Below, piece after piece: positions 7,989 through 15,452 of a DNA stretch of 64,000 bases. The notes under the pieces were generated by a model. The model had not been told where the DNA came from and made no database searches. It was given only the letters and a program-made list of their open reading frames with translations. The stretch's first letter is position 1; every line of letters starts with the position of its first letter. The position numbers and the translations under genes are program-made. The DNA is taken from contig NZ_CP107836.1 in assembly GCF_036346615.1 (NCBI RefSeq), positions 2,046,001 through 2,110,000 of the forward strand, written 5' to 3'. The stretch comes from Streptomyces sp. NBC_00523. GTDB taxonomy: Bacteria; Actinomycetota; Actinomycetes; Streptomycetales; Streptomycetaceae.

Positions 7989-9649
7989 ACCGTGGTGTCG
8001 GCGGGCAGCTCGACCGTGTCGCCGTCGGTCTCGACCGGCGCGCTGGACAGCAGGACCGTGCCCGGTACGGGGATGCGGACCGGGGCGCCCGTGGTGTTGA
8101 CGGTGCAGACGAACCCGGGGCGGGCGAAGGCGAGCAGCCCTTCCGGGGCATCCAGCCAGCGCACCTCGGCGCCCGCGCCCAGCCCGGGGTGCGCCCGGCG
8201 GGCGGCGATGGCGGCCCGGTACAGCTCCAGGGTGGAGCCGGCCGCGCCGGTCTGCGCCTCGACGCTCAGCTCACCCCAGCCGGTGGGCTGCGGGAGCCAG
8301 CTGCCGCCCGCGCCGAAGCCGTACGAGGAGCCCTCGCGGGTCCACGGGATCGGGACGCGGCAGCCGTCGCGGAAGCCGTCCTGGCCGTCGGCCCGGAAGA
8401 ACGACGGGTCCTGGCGGGCCTCGTCGGGCAGGTCGGTGACGTCGGGCAGGCCGAGCTCCTCGCCCTGGTAGACGTAGGCGGAGCCGGGCAGCGCCAGCAT
8501 CAGCAGGCTCGCCGCGCGGGCCCGGCGCAGGCCGAGCTCGCGGTCGCCGGGGGTGCGGATCTGGGTGCCGAGGCCCGCGGGGTTGGCGAACCGGGTGGCG
8601 TGCCGGGTGACGTCGTGGTTGGACAGCACCCAGGTGGTGGGGGCGCCGACGGGCCGCATCGCGTCGAGCGAGGTGTCGATGACCTCGCGGAGCGCGGCGG
8701 CGTCCCAGGCGGTGGCCAGGTACTGGAAGTTGAACGCCTGGTGCATCTCGTCGGGGCGCACGTAGTTGGCGGTGCGCTCGACGGTGGGGGTCCACGCCTC
8801 GGCGACCGCGATCCTGTCACCGGGGTACTCGTCCAGGATGGTGCGCCAGCTGCGGTAGATCTCGTGCACCCCGTCCTGGTCGAAGAACGGCATGACATCG
8901 TTTCCGAGCAGCTTCAGCTGGTCGTGGGTGCCCAGGTCCGGCAGCCCCTCGGCCTTGACCAGGCCGTGCGCGACGTCGACGCGGAAGCCGTCGACGCCCA
9001 TGTCGAGCCAGAAGCGCAGGATCGAGCGGAACTCGTCGGCGACGGCCGGGTGCTCCCAGTTGAAGTCGGGCTGCTCGGGCGCGAAGAGGTGGAGGTACCA
9101 GTCGCCGGGGGTGCCGTCCGGGTTGGCCGTGCGGGTCCAGGCGGGGCCGCCGAAGATGGACTCCCAGTCGTTGGGCGGGAGTTCGCCGTTCGCGCCCTTG
9201 CCGGGACGGAAGTGGTAGCGGTCGCGCAGCGCGGAGCCGGGGCCCTCGGTGAGCGCGCGCTTGAACCACTCGTGCTGGTCGGACGAGTGGTTGGGCACCA
9301 GGTCGACGATGATCCGCAGGCCCAGGTCGTGGGCGTCGCGGATGAGCGCGTCGGCGTCCAGCAGGGTGCCGAACATCGGGTCGATGGCCCGGTAGTCGGC
9401 GACGTCGTACCCGGCGTCGGCCTGCGGGGACGCGTAGAAGGGGCTGAGCCAGACCGCGTCGACGCCGAGCTCCCTGAGGTACGGGAGTCTGCCGCGTACG
9501 CCTGCGAGATCGCCCATGCCGTCACCGTTGCCGTCGGCGAAGCTGCGCGGATAGACCTGGTAGATCACCGCGTCCTGCCACCAGCCGGTGCGGTGGCCGG
9601 CGGCGTCGTCGGACGTGCCGGTGGAGGGGGCAGCGAGGTGCTGGGTCAT
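7973..9649 (-). CDS. aglA: intracellular GH13 alpha-glucosidase
   Basis: 558 residues, no signal peptide, so it hydrolyses imported maltose/maltodextrins in the cytoplasm to glucose. GH13 (oligo-1,6-glucosidase/alpha-glucosidase subfamily) motifs: WWQDAVIYQVYPRSF near residue 23, D225 (GFRVDVAHG), E284 (VAEAW), D346 (SNHDVTR). ATG 9649 follows GGGACGACATG with a weak GGGA ribosome site. It is 94 bp downstream of malG in the same direction with a hairpin between them, and overlaps the start of a LacI-type regulator. Order malE-malF-malG-aglA matches S. coelicolor as I remember it. Confidence 0.94.
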   Translation of the reverse strand: MTQHLAAPSTGTSDDAAGHRTGWWQDAVIYQVYPRSFADGNGDGMGDLAGVRGRLPYLRELGVDAVWLSPFYASPQADAGYDVADYRAIDPMFGTLLDADALIRDAHDLGLRIIVDLVPNHSSDQHEWFKRALTEGPGSALRDRYHFRPGKGANGELPPNDWESIFGGPAWTRTANPDGTPGDWYLHLFAPEQPDFNWEHPAVADEFRSILRFWLDMGVDGFRVDVAHGLVKAEGLPDLGTHDQLKLLGNDVMPFFDQDGVHEIYRSWRTILDEYPGDRIAVAEAWTPTVERTANYVRPDEMHQAFNFQYLATAWDAAALREVIDTSLDAMRPVGAPTTWVLSNHDVTRHATRFANPAGLGTQIRTPGDRELGLRRARAASLLMLALPGSAYVYQGEELGLPDVTDLPDEARQDPSFFRADGQDGFRDGCRVPIPWTREGSSYGFGAGGSWLPQPTGWGELSVEAQTGAAGSTLELYRAAIAARRAHPGLGAGAEVRWLDAPEGLLAFARPGFVCTVNTTGAPVRIPVPGTVLLSSAPVETDGDTVELPADTTVWWTV

Positions 9650-9675
9650 GTCGTCCCTGGGGTGTCTGGGTGGGG

Positions 9676-9712
9676 GGTGGCGCCGGGACCGGGTCGGGAT
9701 TCCGGCGCCACC
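9676..9712 (-). terminator. intra-operon hairpin between malG and aglA
   Basis: GGTGGCGCCGG (9676-9686) pairs with CCGGCGCCACC (9702-9712), 11 bp with a 15-nt loop and no U-run. It could stop or slow part of the malEFG transcription before aglA, or stabilise the malEFG 3' end. Confidence 0.5.
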
Positions 9713-9743
9713 GTGACTGGTGCGTGCGGTCGTACGGGCGTAC

Positions 9744-10631
9744 TCAGCCCTTGACGGCTCCGGCGGACATGCCGGTGACGAGGTGCTTCTGGGCGAACAG
9801 GAACACCAGGGCCGCGGGTATCGCGATCAGTACGGACGCGGCGGTCATCGGGCCCCACTGGGCGCCGTACTGGTTGACGAACAGCTGGAGGCCGCCCGCG
9901 AGGGTGAGGTTGTCCTCGCCGACCATGAAGGCGGAGGCGTACGCCACCTCGCCCCAGGCGGTGATGAAGGAGTAGAACGCGGTGACCGCGAGGCCCGGCT
10001 TGGCCAGCGGCAGGATGAGCCGCCAGAAGGTGCCGAACGGGGTGAGTCCGTCGACCTGCCCGGACTCGTCGATCTCGCGCGGGATGGTGTCGAAGAAGCC
10101 CTTCATCATCCAGGCGCAGAACGGCACCGAGATGGTCAGGTACGTGATGACGAGACCGGCGGGCTTATTGAGCAGCCCCATGCCGGCCATGATGTTGTAG
10201 ATCGGCACGATGAGGACGGCGACCGGGAACATCTGGGTGATCAGCAGCGTCCACATCAGCCCGCGCTTGCCGGGGAACCGGAAGCGGCTGACGGCGTAGC
10301 CGGTGGAGGCGGAGACGATGACGCCGATGAGCGTGGTGAGGCCCGCGACGATCAGCGAGTTGCCGAACCAGGTCAGGAACTTCGTGTCCTGGATGAGGTT
10401 CGTGTAGTTCTCGAACGTCGTTTCCTTGAAGAAGTCCGTGGTGGTCGCGAGCGCGGCCGGCTTCAGCGAGGTGAGCAGTACCCAGAGCACGGGGAAGACC
10501 GCGATCACGGACGCGACGATCAGCGTCAGGTGCAGGGCCGTGGAGGCCAGCGGCGAACGCTCGCCGCGCTTGCGGACCTTGACCGGGCGCGACGCGGAGT
10601 GGCGCGCGGTGGGGGTGGTCGTGGTGGTCAC
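9744..10631 (-). CDS. malG: maltose/maltodextrin ABC transporter permease
   Basis: 295-residue inner-membrane permease with six predicted membrane segments (first at about 32-52). The EAA loop that docks the ATPase is ESGQVDGLTPFGTFWRLILP. Its ATG overlaps the malF stop (ATGA-type, 4 bp), indicating translational coupling. It forms the channel with MalF; the substrate comes from MalE. No ATPase gene is nearby, as is usual in Streptomyces where MsiK serves several sugar transporters. Confidence 0.94.
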   Translation of the reverse strand: MTTTTTPTARHSASRPVKVRKRGERSPLASTALHLTLIVASVIAVFPVLWVLLTSLKPAALATTTDFFKETTFENYTNLIQDTKFLTWFGNSLIVAGLTTLIGVIVSASTGYAVSRFRFPGKRGLMWTLLITQMFPVAVLIVPIYNIMAGMGLLNKPAGLVITYLTISVPFCAWMMKGFFDTIPREIDESGQVDGLTPFGTFWRLILPLAKPGLAVTAFYSFITAWGEVAYASAFMVGEDNLTLAGGLQLFVNQYGAQWGPMTAASVLIAIPAALVFLFAQKHLVTGMSAGAVKG

Positions 10632-11644
10632 CAGTCATCTCCCTGAGTGCGCAGGACCCGCCGGTAGATGGTGGCGAAGATCAGCAGGAGTACGAGGATC
10701 AGCACGCCCCAGGTGGAGGACTGCGCGAAGTCGCGCGGGCTGACCTCGAAGGAGAACTTGTACGCCTGGGTCACCAGGATCTGGGTGGCTTCGCCGGGTC
10801 CGCCGCGGGTGAGCAGGAAGATCACCGGGAACATGTTGAAGGTCCAGATGGTGGAGAGCAGGATGACGGTCGTGGAGACCGGCCGCAGTCCGGGCAGCGT
10901 GACGTGGCGGAAGCGCTGCCAGGCGGTGGCGCCGTCCATCTCCGCGGCCTCGTACTGCTCGCTGGGGATGGACTGGAGGCCGCCGAGCAGGGCGACCATC
11001 ATGAACGGCACGCCCAGCCACACGTTGACGACGATGACGGAGATCTTGGCGATCGTGGGGTCGCCCAGCCAGTTGATCCCGTCGATGCCGCCGCCGGCGA
11101 GGACCTTGTTGAGCAGCCCGCGGTCGTTGTTGTAGAGGAAGCGCCAGGCGAAGACGGAGACGAAACCGGGGACGGCCCAGGGCAGGATGAGGGCCATCCG
11201 GTAGGCGGAACGTCCGGCGATCTTCCGGTTGAGGATGTTCGCCAGGGCCATGCCGAGGCCGAAGGTGATGGACACGCAGGAGACCGTCCACACCAGGGTC
11301 CACCCGAGTGTGCCGAGGAACTGGTTGCCGGTGAGCGCGTCGGTGTAGTTGTCCAGGCCGACGAACTTGTACGTGGCGGGCAGGTGGTTGACACCGATGG
11401 ACCGCGCGACGTTGCGCTCGTTGGCGTCGGTCAGCGACAGATAGATGCCGCGGACCAGGGGGTAACCGATGATCACGCCGATCACGACGACGACCGGGGC
11501 CACCATCGTCCAGGCGTACCAGTGCGTCGACAGGGCCCGCCGTATCCGTCCCGGCGGCGGGGGGTTACCAGTTCCGCGGCTCCGGCCGCGGGCGACGTCG
11601 TCGCCCGCGGCCTTCACCACCGACTGGCTGGTGTGGACAGCCAT
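10628..11644 (-). CDS. malF: maltose/maltodextrin ABC transporter permease
   Basis: 338-residue membrane permease. A cytoplasmic N-terminus of about 40 residues precedes the first membrane segment (WYAWTMVAPVVVVIGVI). The EAA motif is YEAAEMDGATAWQRFRHVTL. Located 21 bp after malE and overlapping malG by 4 bp, so malE-malF-malG is one operon. It lacks the long periplasmic P2 loop of the E. coli protein, as is typical of actinobacterial MalF. Confidence 0.94.
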   Translation of the reverse strand: MAVHTSQSVVKAAGDDVARGRSRGTGNPPPPGRIRRALSTHWYAWTMVAPVVVVIGVIIGYPLVRGIYLSLTDANERNVARSIGVNHLPATYKFVGLDNYTDALTGNQFLGTLGWTLVWTVSCVSITFGLGMALANILNRKIAGRSAYRMALILPWAVPGFVSVFAWRFLYNNDRGLLNKVLAGGGIDGINWLGDPTIAKISVIVVNVWLGVPFMMVALLGGLQSIPSEQYEAAEMDGATAWQRFRHVTLPGLRPVSTTVILLSTIWTFNMFPVIFLLTRGGPGEATQILVTQAYKFSFEVSPRDFAQSSTWGVLILVLLLIFATIYRRVLRTQGDDW

Positions 11645-11665
11645 CAGCCGGCCTGCCTTCCTGAG

Positions 11666-12940
11666 TTACTTCCAGCCCTTGAGGAGCTTGCGGTAGGAGT
11701 CGCCGGTCGTCTTGACCGCCTTCTCCGGGGTCGTCTGACCGGTGAGGACCTTGGTGTACTCGGTGACGAGCGGCGCGAAGAGGCTGCCGGTCTCCGGGAT
11801 CCACGGGCGCTCGACGGCGCTCTCGACCACCGGCTTGAAGAAGCCGACGATCTCGTTGTTGACGACCGGCTCCTCGGCGTAGGCGGAGGTACGGGTCGGG
11901 AGGAGGTTCAGCTCCTTGGTGACCTGGGCCTGCGTCTTGACGGAGGTCATGTAGTCAACGAAGGCGTAGGAGGCGTCCAGGTTCTTGGAACCGGCGTAGA
12001 CGGCCAGGTTGTGCCCGCCCTGCGGGGCGCCCTGCGCGGCGGAGCCGGACGGGACCGGGGCGACGCCCAGGTTGGCCTTGTCCTGGAACTCCTTGCCGGT
12101 GTACGTGTCGGCGACGGCCCAGGGGCCGTTGATCATCATCGCGACGTCGCCGTTCTTGAACGACGCCTGCATGTTGTCCCAGCCGTCGGTGGCGTCCGTC
12201 TTGGCGGCGCCCGAGTCGACCAGGTCCTTGACGACCTTCATGGCCTTGACCCCGGCGGCGTCGTCGATGGTGACGGTCTTGTCGGCGGCGTTGACCATGT
12301 CGCCGCCCTCGCCGTACAGGAAGGACAGGAACCAGTAGGCGTCGTCGCCGCGCAGGTAGAAGCCGGTCTTGCCGGTCTTCGCCTTGATCTTCTTGGAGAC
12401 GGTCTTCAGCTCGTCGATGGTGGTGGGGACCTCGACGCCGGCCGCCTTGAACATCTTCTTGTTGTAGAAGATGCCCATGGAGTCGATCACCTGCGGCACC
12501 GCGTACGTCTTGCCGTTGTACTTGGTGGACGCGGCGGCCTGCTTCAGGAAGTCGCTCTCCTTCTGGAGGGCGGGGGTGCCGTCCAGCGGGGCCAGGTAGC
12601 CGAGGTCCGCGAACTCGGGGGTCCAGGCGACCTCGGAGCGGATCACGTCGGGGGCGCCGGAGCCGGCCTGCGCCGCGTTCTTGAACTTGTTCTGCGCATC
12701 GCCGAAGGGCACGTTGACGTACTTGACGTCGACCTTCGGGTGCAGCTTCTCGAAGCCCTCGGCGATCTTCTTGAAGACCTTGTCCTCGCTGCCCGCGGTG
12801 GAGGTGTCCCACCACGTCACGGTGCCGGAGAGCTCGCCCGAGCTCTTGGAACCGCCGTCGGACTTGTCGTCGCTGCCGCAGGCGGTCGCCGCGAGCGCCA
12901 GGGCCGCGACCAGGGCGGTGGCCGTTATGCCACGTCGCAT
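11666..12940 (-). CDS. malE: maltose/maltodextrin-binding lipoprotein
   Basis: 424-residue extracellular solute-binding protein (family 1). The signal peptide ends in a lipobox, LAATAC with C21 as the lipidated residue, followed by an acidic/Ser/Gly linker. Domain cues include TVTWWDTSTAGSE near 40 and NNEIVGFFKPVVESA. It captures maltose or maltodextrins made by the secreted amylases and delivers them to MalFG. ATG 12940 follows AAGGAGTTCAG. First gene of the operon, divergent from malR, with MalR-like sites in the intergenic region. Confidence 0.95.
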   Translation of the reverse strand: MRRGITATALVAALALAATACGSDDKSDGGSKSSGELSGTVTWWDTSTAGSEDKVFKKIAEGFEKLHPKVDVKYVNVPFGDAQNKFKNAAQAGSGAPDVIRSEVAWTPEFADLGYLAPLDGTPALQKESDFLKQAAASTKYNGKTYAVPQVIDSMGIFYNKKMFKAAGVEVPTTIDELKTVSKKIKAKTGKTGFYLRGDDAYWFLSFLYGEGGDMVNAADKTVTIDDAAGVKAMKVVKDLVDSGAAKTDATDGWDNMQASFKNGDVAMMINGPWAVADTYTGKEFQDKANLGVAPVPSGSAAQGAPQGGHNLAVYAGSKNLDASYAFVDYMTSVKTQAQVTKELNLLPTRTSAYAEEPVVNNEIVGFFKPVVESAVERPWIPETGSLFAPLVTEYTKVLTGQTTPEKAVKTTGDSYRKLLKGWK

Positions 12941-13311
12941 CTGAACTCCTTCAACTGCCGTACCGCTCCGTCGCGGCGCCGGGTCGACGTGAACGTAACA
13001 AGGATGAAAGAAGACCGAAAGACCTTGCGGAAGATTTCTGCAAGCTCCGGCGATCGTTACATTGGCGTGTCCTCAAGGTTGCCGTCAAGCCACTTGACGA
13101 AACTCCCCGAGCCCTGCCACAGCGGGCCCACCAGCCCCGATTCCGCAGTGCGACGATCTGACCGCAGCCGGCAAACCGGGCCCGCAAGACCTTGCAAGAT
13201 GTTGCCGCCGGACCCTGCGGGACGCCGCTCCGGACGCCCCGGGACGGCCGGTCCCGCCCGATTCCTGCGCATGGTGGGCAATCCGACCCGCTCCCGGTAC
13301 AGTCCAATGCC
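12941..13311. promoter_or_regulatory. malE-malR divergent regulatory region with MalR-like operators
   Basis: 371 bp without a gene. CTTGC (13024-13028) and GCAAG (13040-13044) form a 21-bp imperfect palindrome near malE. GTCAAGCCACTTGAC at 13084-13098 has perfect 6-bp arms. GCAAGACCTTGCAAGATGTTGC at 13184-13205 contains the perfect palindrome CTTGCAAG (13191-13198). These match the repeats before the alpha-amylase and are the expected binding sites of MalR, which would control both malEFG and itself. Site assignment is by repeat pattern only. Confidence 0.65.
13298..13303 (+). promoter_or_regulatory. -10 element TACAGT of malR, leaderless start
   Basis: TACAGT ends 8 nt before ATG 13312; no ribosome-binding site is visible between them, consistent with a leaderless malR transcript. 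Confidence 0.5.
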
Positions 13312-14376
13312 ATGACCGCACGGCTTGCCGATATCGCAACTCAGGCGGGGGTCAGCGAAGCGACGGTCAGCCGTGTACTGAACGGCAAGCCCGGGGTAGC
13401 CGCTGCCACCCGTGAATCCGTCCTCGCGGCGCTCGACGTACTCGGCTACGAACGGCCCGTACGGCTGCGCAGGCGCAGCGCGGGGCTCGTCGGCCTGATC
13501 ACGCCCGAACTGGAGAACCCGATCTTCCCGGCGCTCGCGCAGGTCATCGGGCAGGCGCTGACCCGGCAGGGCTACACCCCGGTCCTCGCGACCCAGACCC
13601 CGGGCGGCTCCACCGAGGACGAGCTGACCGAGATGCTGGTCGACCGGGGCGTCTCCGGGATCATCTTCGTCTCCGGGCTGCACGCCGACACCTCCGCCGA
13701 CATGGGGCGTTACGAGCAACTGCGCGCCCAGGGTGTCCCCTTCGTTCTGGTGAACGGTTTCTCGCCCAAGGTGCAGGCACCTTTCATCTCGCCGGACGAC
13801 CGGGCCGCGATGCGCCTGGCGGTGACGCACCTGGTGTCGCTCGGCCACACCCGGATCGGGCTGGCGGTGGGCCCGAAGCGCTTCGTGCCGGTACTCCGCA
13901 AGATCGAGGGCTTCCACGCCACGATGCGCGAGCAGTTGAACCTGACGGCGGACGAGGTCGAGGAGCTGATCCAGCACTCCCTCTACACGCTGGAGGGCGG
14001 CCAGGCCGCCGCCTCCGCGCTGATGGAGCGGGGCTGCACGGCGGTGGTGTGCGCGAGCGACATGATGGCGCTCGGTGCGATCCGGGCCGCCCGGCGGCTC
14101 TCCCGCGAGGTCCCGCGCGAGCTGTCGGTGGTGGGCTACGACGACTCGCCGCTCATAGCGTTCACCGATCCGCCGCTGACCACGATCCGCCAGCCGGTCA
14201 CGGCGATGGGCCAGGCCGCGGTGCGCACGCTCCTGGAGGAGATCGGCGGCACGCCCGCCCCGCACAGCGAGTTCGTCTTCATGCCGGAACTGGTCGTACG
14301 CGGTTCGACCGCGGCGGGCCCCGGCCAGGACGGCGCGGCCCCCGCCTCTCTCCCAGGATCGCACGCGGGGGCGTAA
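13312..14376 (+). CDS. malR: LacI-family repressor of maltose genes
   Basis: 354 residues from ATG 13312 (the longer frame upstream is rejected because the HTH begins within residues 4-25 here: LADIATQAGVSEATVSRV). Hinge LGYERPVRLRRR, then the sugar-sensing domain (GLITPELENPIFPALAQ, GYDDSPLIAFTDPPLTTIRQ). Known role of the family member in S. coelicolor and S. lividans (MalR/Reg1): represses malEFG and amylase genes, released by maltose-type inducers. Divergent from malE with shared operator region. A close paralogue lies at 6918-7988. Confidence 0.94.
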   Translation: MTARLADIATQAGVSEATVSRVLNGKPGVAAATRESVLAALDVLGYERPVRLRRRSAGLVGLITPELENPIFPALAQVIGQALTRQGYTPVLATQTPGGSTEDELTEMLVDRGVSGIIFVSGLHADTSADMGRYEQLRAQGVPFVLVNGFSPKVQAPFISPDDRAAMRLAVTHLVSLGHTRIGLAVGPKRFVPVLRKIEGFHATMREQLNLTADEVEELIQHSLYTLEGGQAAASALMERGCTAVVCASDMMALGAIRAARRLSREVPRELSVVGYDDSPLIAFTDPPLTTIRQPVTAMGQAAVRTLLEEIGGTPAPHSEFVFMPELVVRGSTAAGPGQDGAAPASLPGSHAGA

Positions 14377-14478
14377 CCGGCCCGTCGCGCACACCTGACG
14401 CTCCGCGCCGGACGTGCAACTCGCGCTCCGCCGGAGGATCATCGGGCAGAGAAGGCAAATCTGGCAGACTCTGTGCCT

Positions 14479-15444
14479 ATGGGTGAATTGAGCGTGAAAC
14501 GACAGGAAGGCCGCACGGAGGCCACCCCGTCACCCATCGTGAACGAGGCGGCTCCCGAGGCGAACACGAAGCAGTCCGGTCGCACACACGGACTCGGCAG
14601 AGTGCTCGACAGACCCCTCGCTCACGCCGCGTCCCGGTTGCGTTCCCCACGGTCGCCCCGGCGGCCCCGCCTCTGGTTCGAAATCCTGCTCGTCGCGATG
14701 AGTTACTGGGTGTACTCGCTGGTGCGCAACGCGGTCCCGGAGCAGAAGGCCGCCGCGCTCGCCAACGCGGACTGGCTGTGGTCGGTCGAACGGTTCCTCG
14801 GCATCGCGGTCGAGCAGTCCGTCAACCACGCGGTCAACTCGGTGACATGGCTCATCGTCTCGATGAACTACTACTACGCGACGCTGCATTTCATCGTCAC
14901 GATCAGTGTGCTCGTATGGTTGTTCCGTCGGCATCCGGGCCGTTACGCGGCAGCCAGGCTGGCCCTGTTCGCGACCACGGCGGTCGCGCTCCTCGGCTAC
15001 TACCTGTACCCGTTGGCCCCGCCCCGCCTGATGAACGGCGGCCACTTCATCGACACGGTCCTGGTCCACCAGACCTGGGGTTCTATGGCGTCGGGCAACT
15101 TCAAGAACATGTCGAACCAGTACGCGGCGATGCCGTCGATGCACATCGGCTGGTCGCTCTGGTGCGGCCTCACCGTCTTCGCCCTGGCCTCGGCCCCCTG
15201 GGCCCGCATCCTGGGCCTGCTGTACCCCACGGTCACCCTGATGGTGATCGTCTCCACGGCGAACCACTTCTGGCTGGACGCGGTGGGGGGCGTGGCGTGC
15301 CTGGCGTTCGGTTACGCGGTGTCGTACGCGTGGTACGGGGCGCTGCCGCACCGGCTACCGAGGTGCATCCCGCGCAAGTCGGACCGCCCTCGCCTCAGCG
15401 CGCTTGGGGCGCAACGCCGGGAGCCGGCCCCCACCCGCAACTGA
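14479..15444 (+). CDS. PAP2-superfamily membrane phosphatase/transferase
   Basis: About 321 residues. A disordered 70-residue N-terminus is followed by about six membrane segments starting at WFEILLVAMSYWVYSLV. Active-site pieces of the PAP2_3 (inositol phosphorylceramide synthase-like) family are visible: LYPLAPPRL, PSMHIGWSL (first His region) and ANHFWLDAVGG (second His, Asp). Such proteins cleave or transfer phosphate head groups of membrane lipids; the substrate is unknown. Start could be ATG 14479 or GTG 14473; neither has a good ribosome site, and CAGACT 8 nt upstream of the ATG suggests a leaderless start. Convergent with glnE, 8 bp apart. Confidence 0.88.
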   Translation: MGELSVKRQEGRTEATPSPIVNEAAPEANTKQSGRTHGLGRVLDRPLAHAASRLRSPRSPRRPRLWFEILLVAMSYWVYSLVRNAVPEQKAAALANADWLWSVERFLGIAVEQSVNHAVNSVTWLIVSMNYYYATLHFIVTISVLVWLFRRHPGRYAAARLALFATTAVALLGYYLYPLAPPRLMNGGHFIDTVLVHQTWGSMASGNFKNMSNQYAAMPSMHIGWSLWCGLTVFALASAPWARILGLLYPTVTLMVIVSTANHFWLDAVGGVACLAFGYAVSYAWYGALPHRLPRCIPRKSDRPRLSALGAQRREPAPTRN

Positions 15445-15452
15445 CCCGGGGC

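Noticed and set aside
6918..13311. A missing malK-type ATPase gene in the maltose operon
   Set aside because: No ATPase motifs occur in any frame of the cluster; in Streptomyces a shared MsiK encoded elsewhere is the norm, so this is not a defect.
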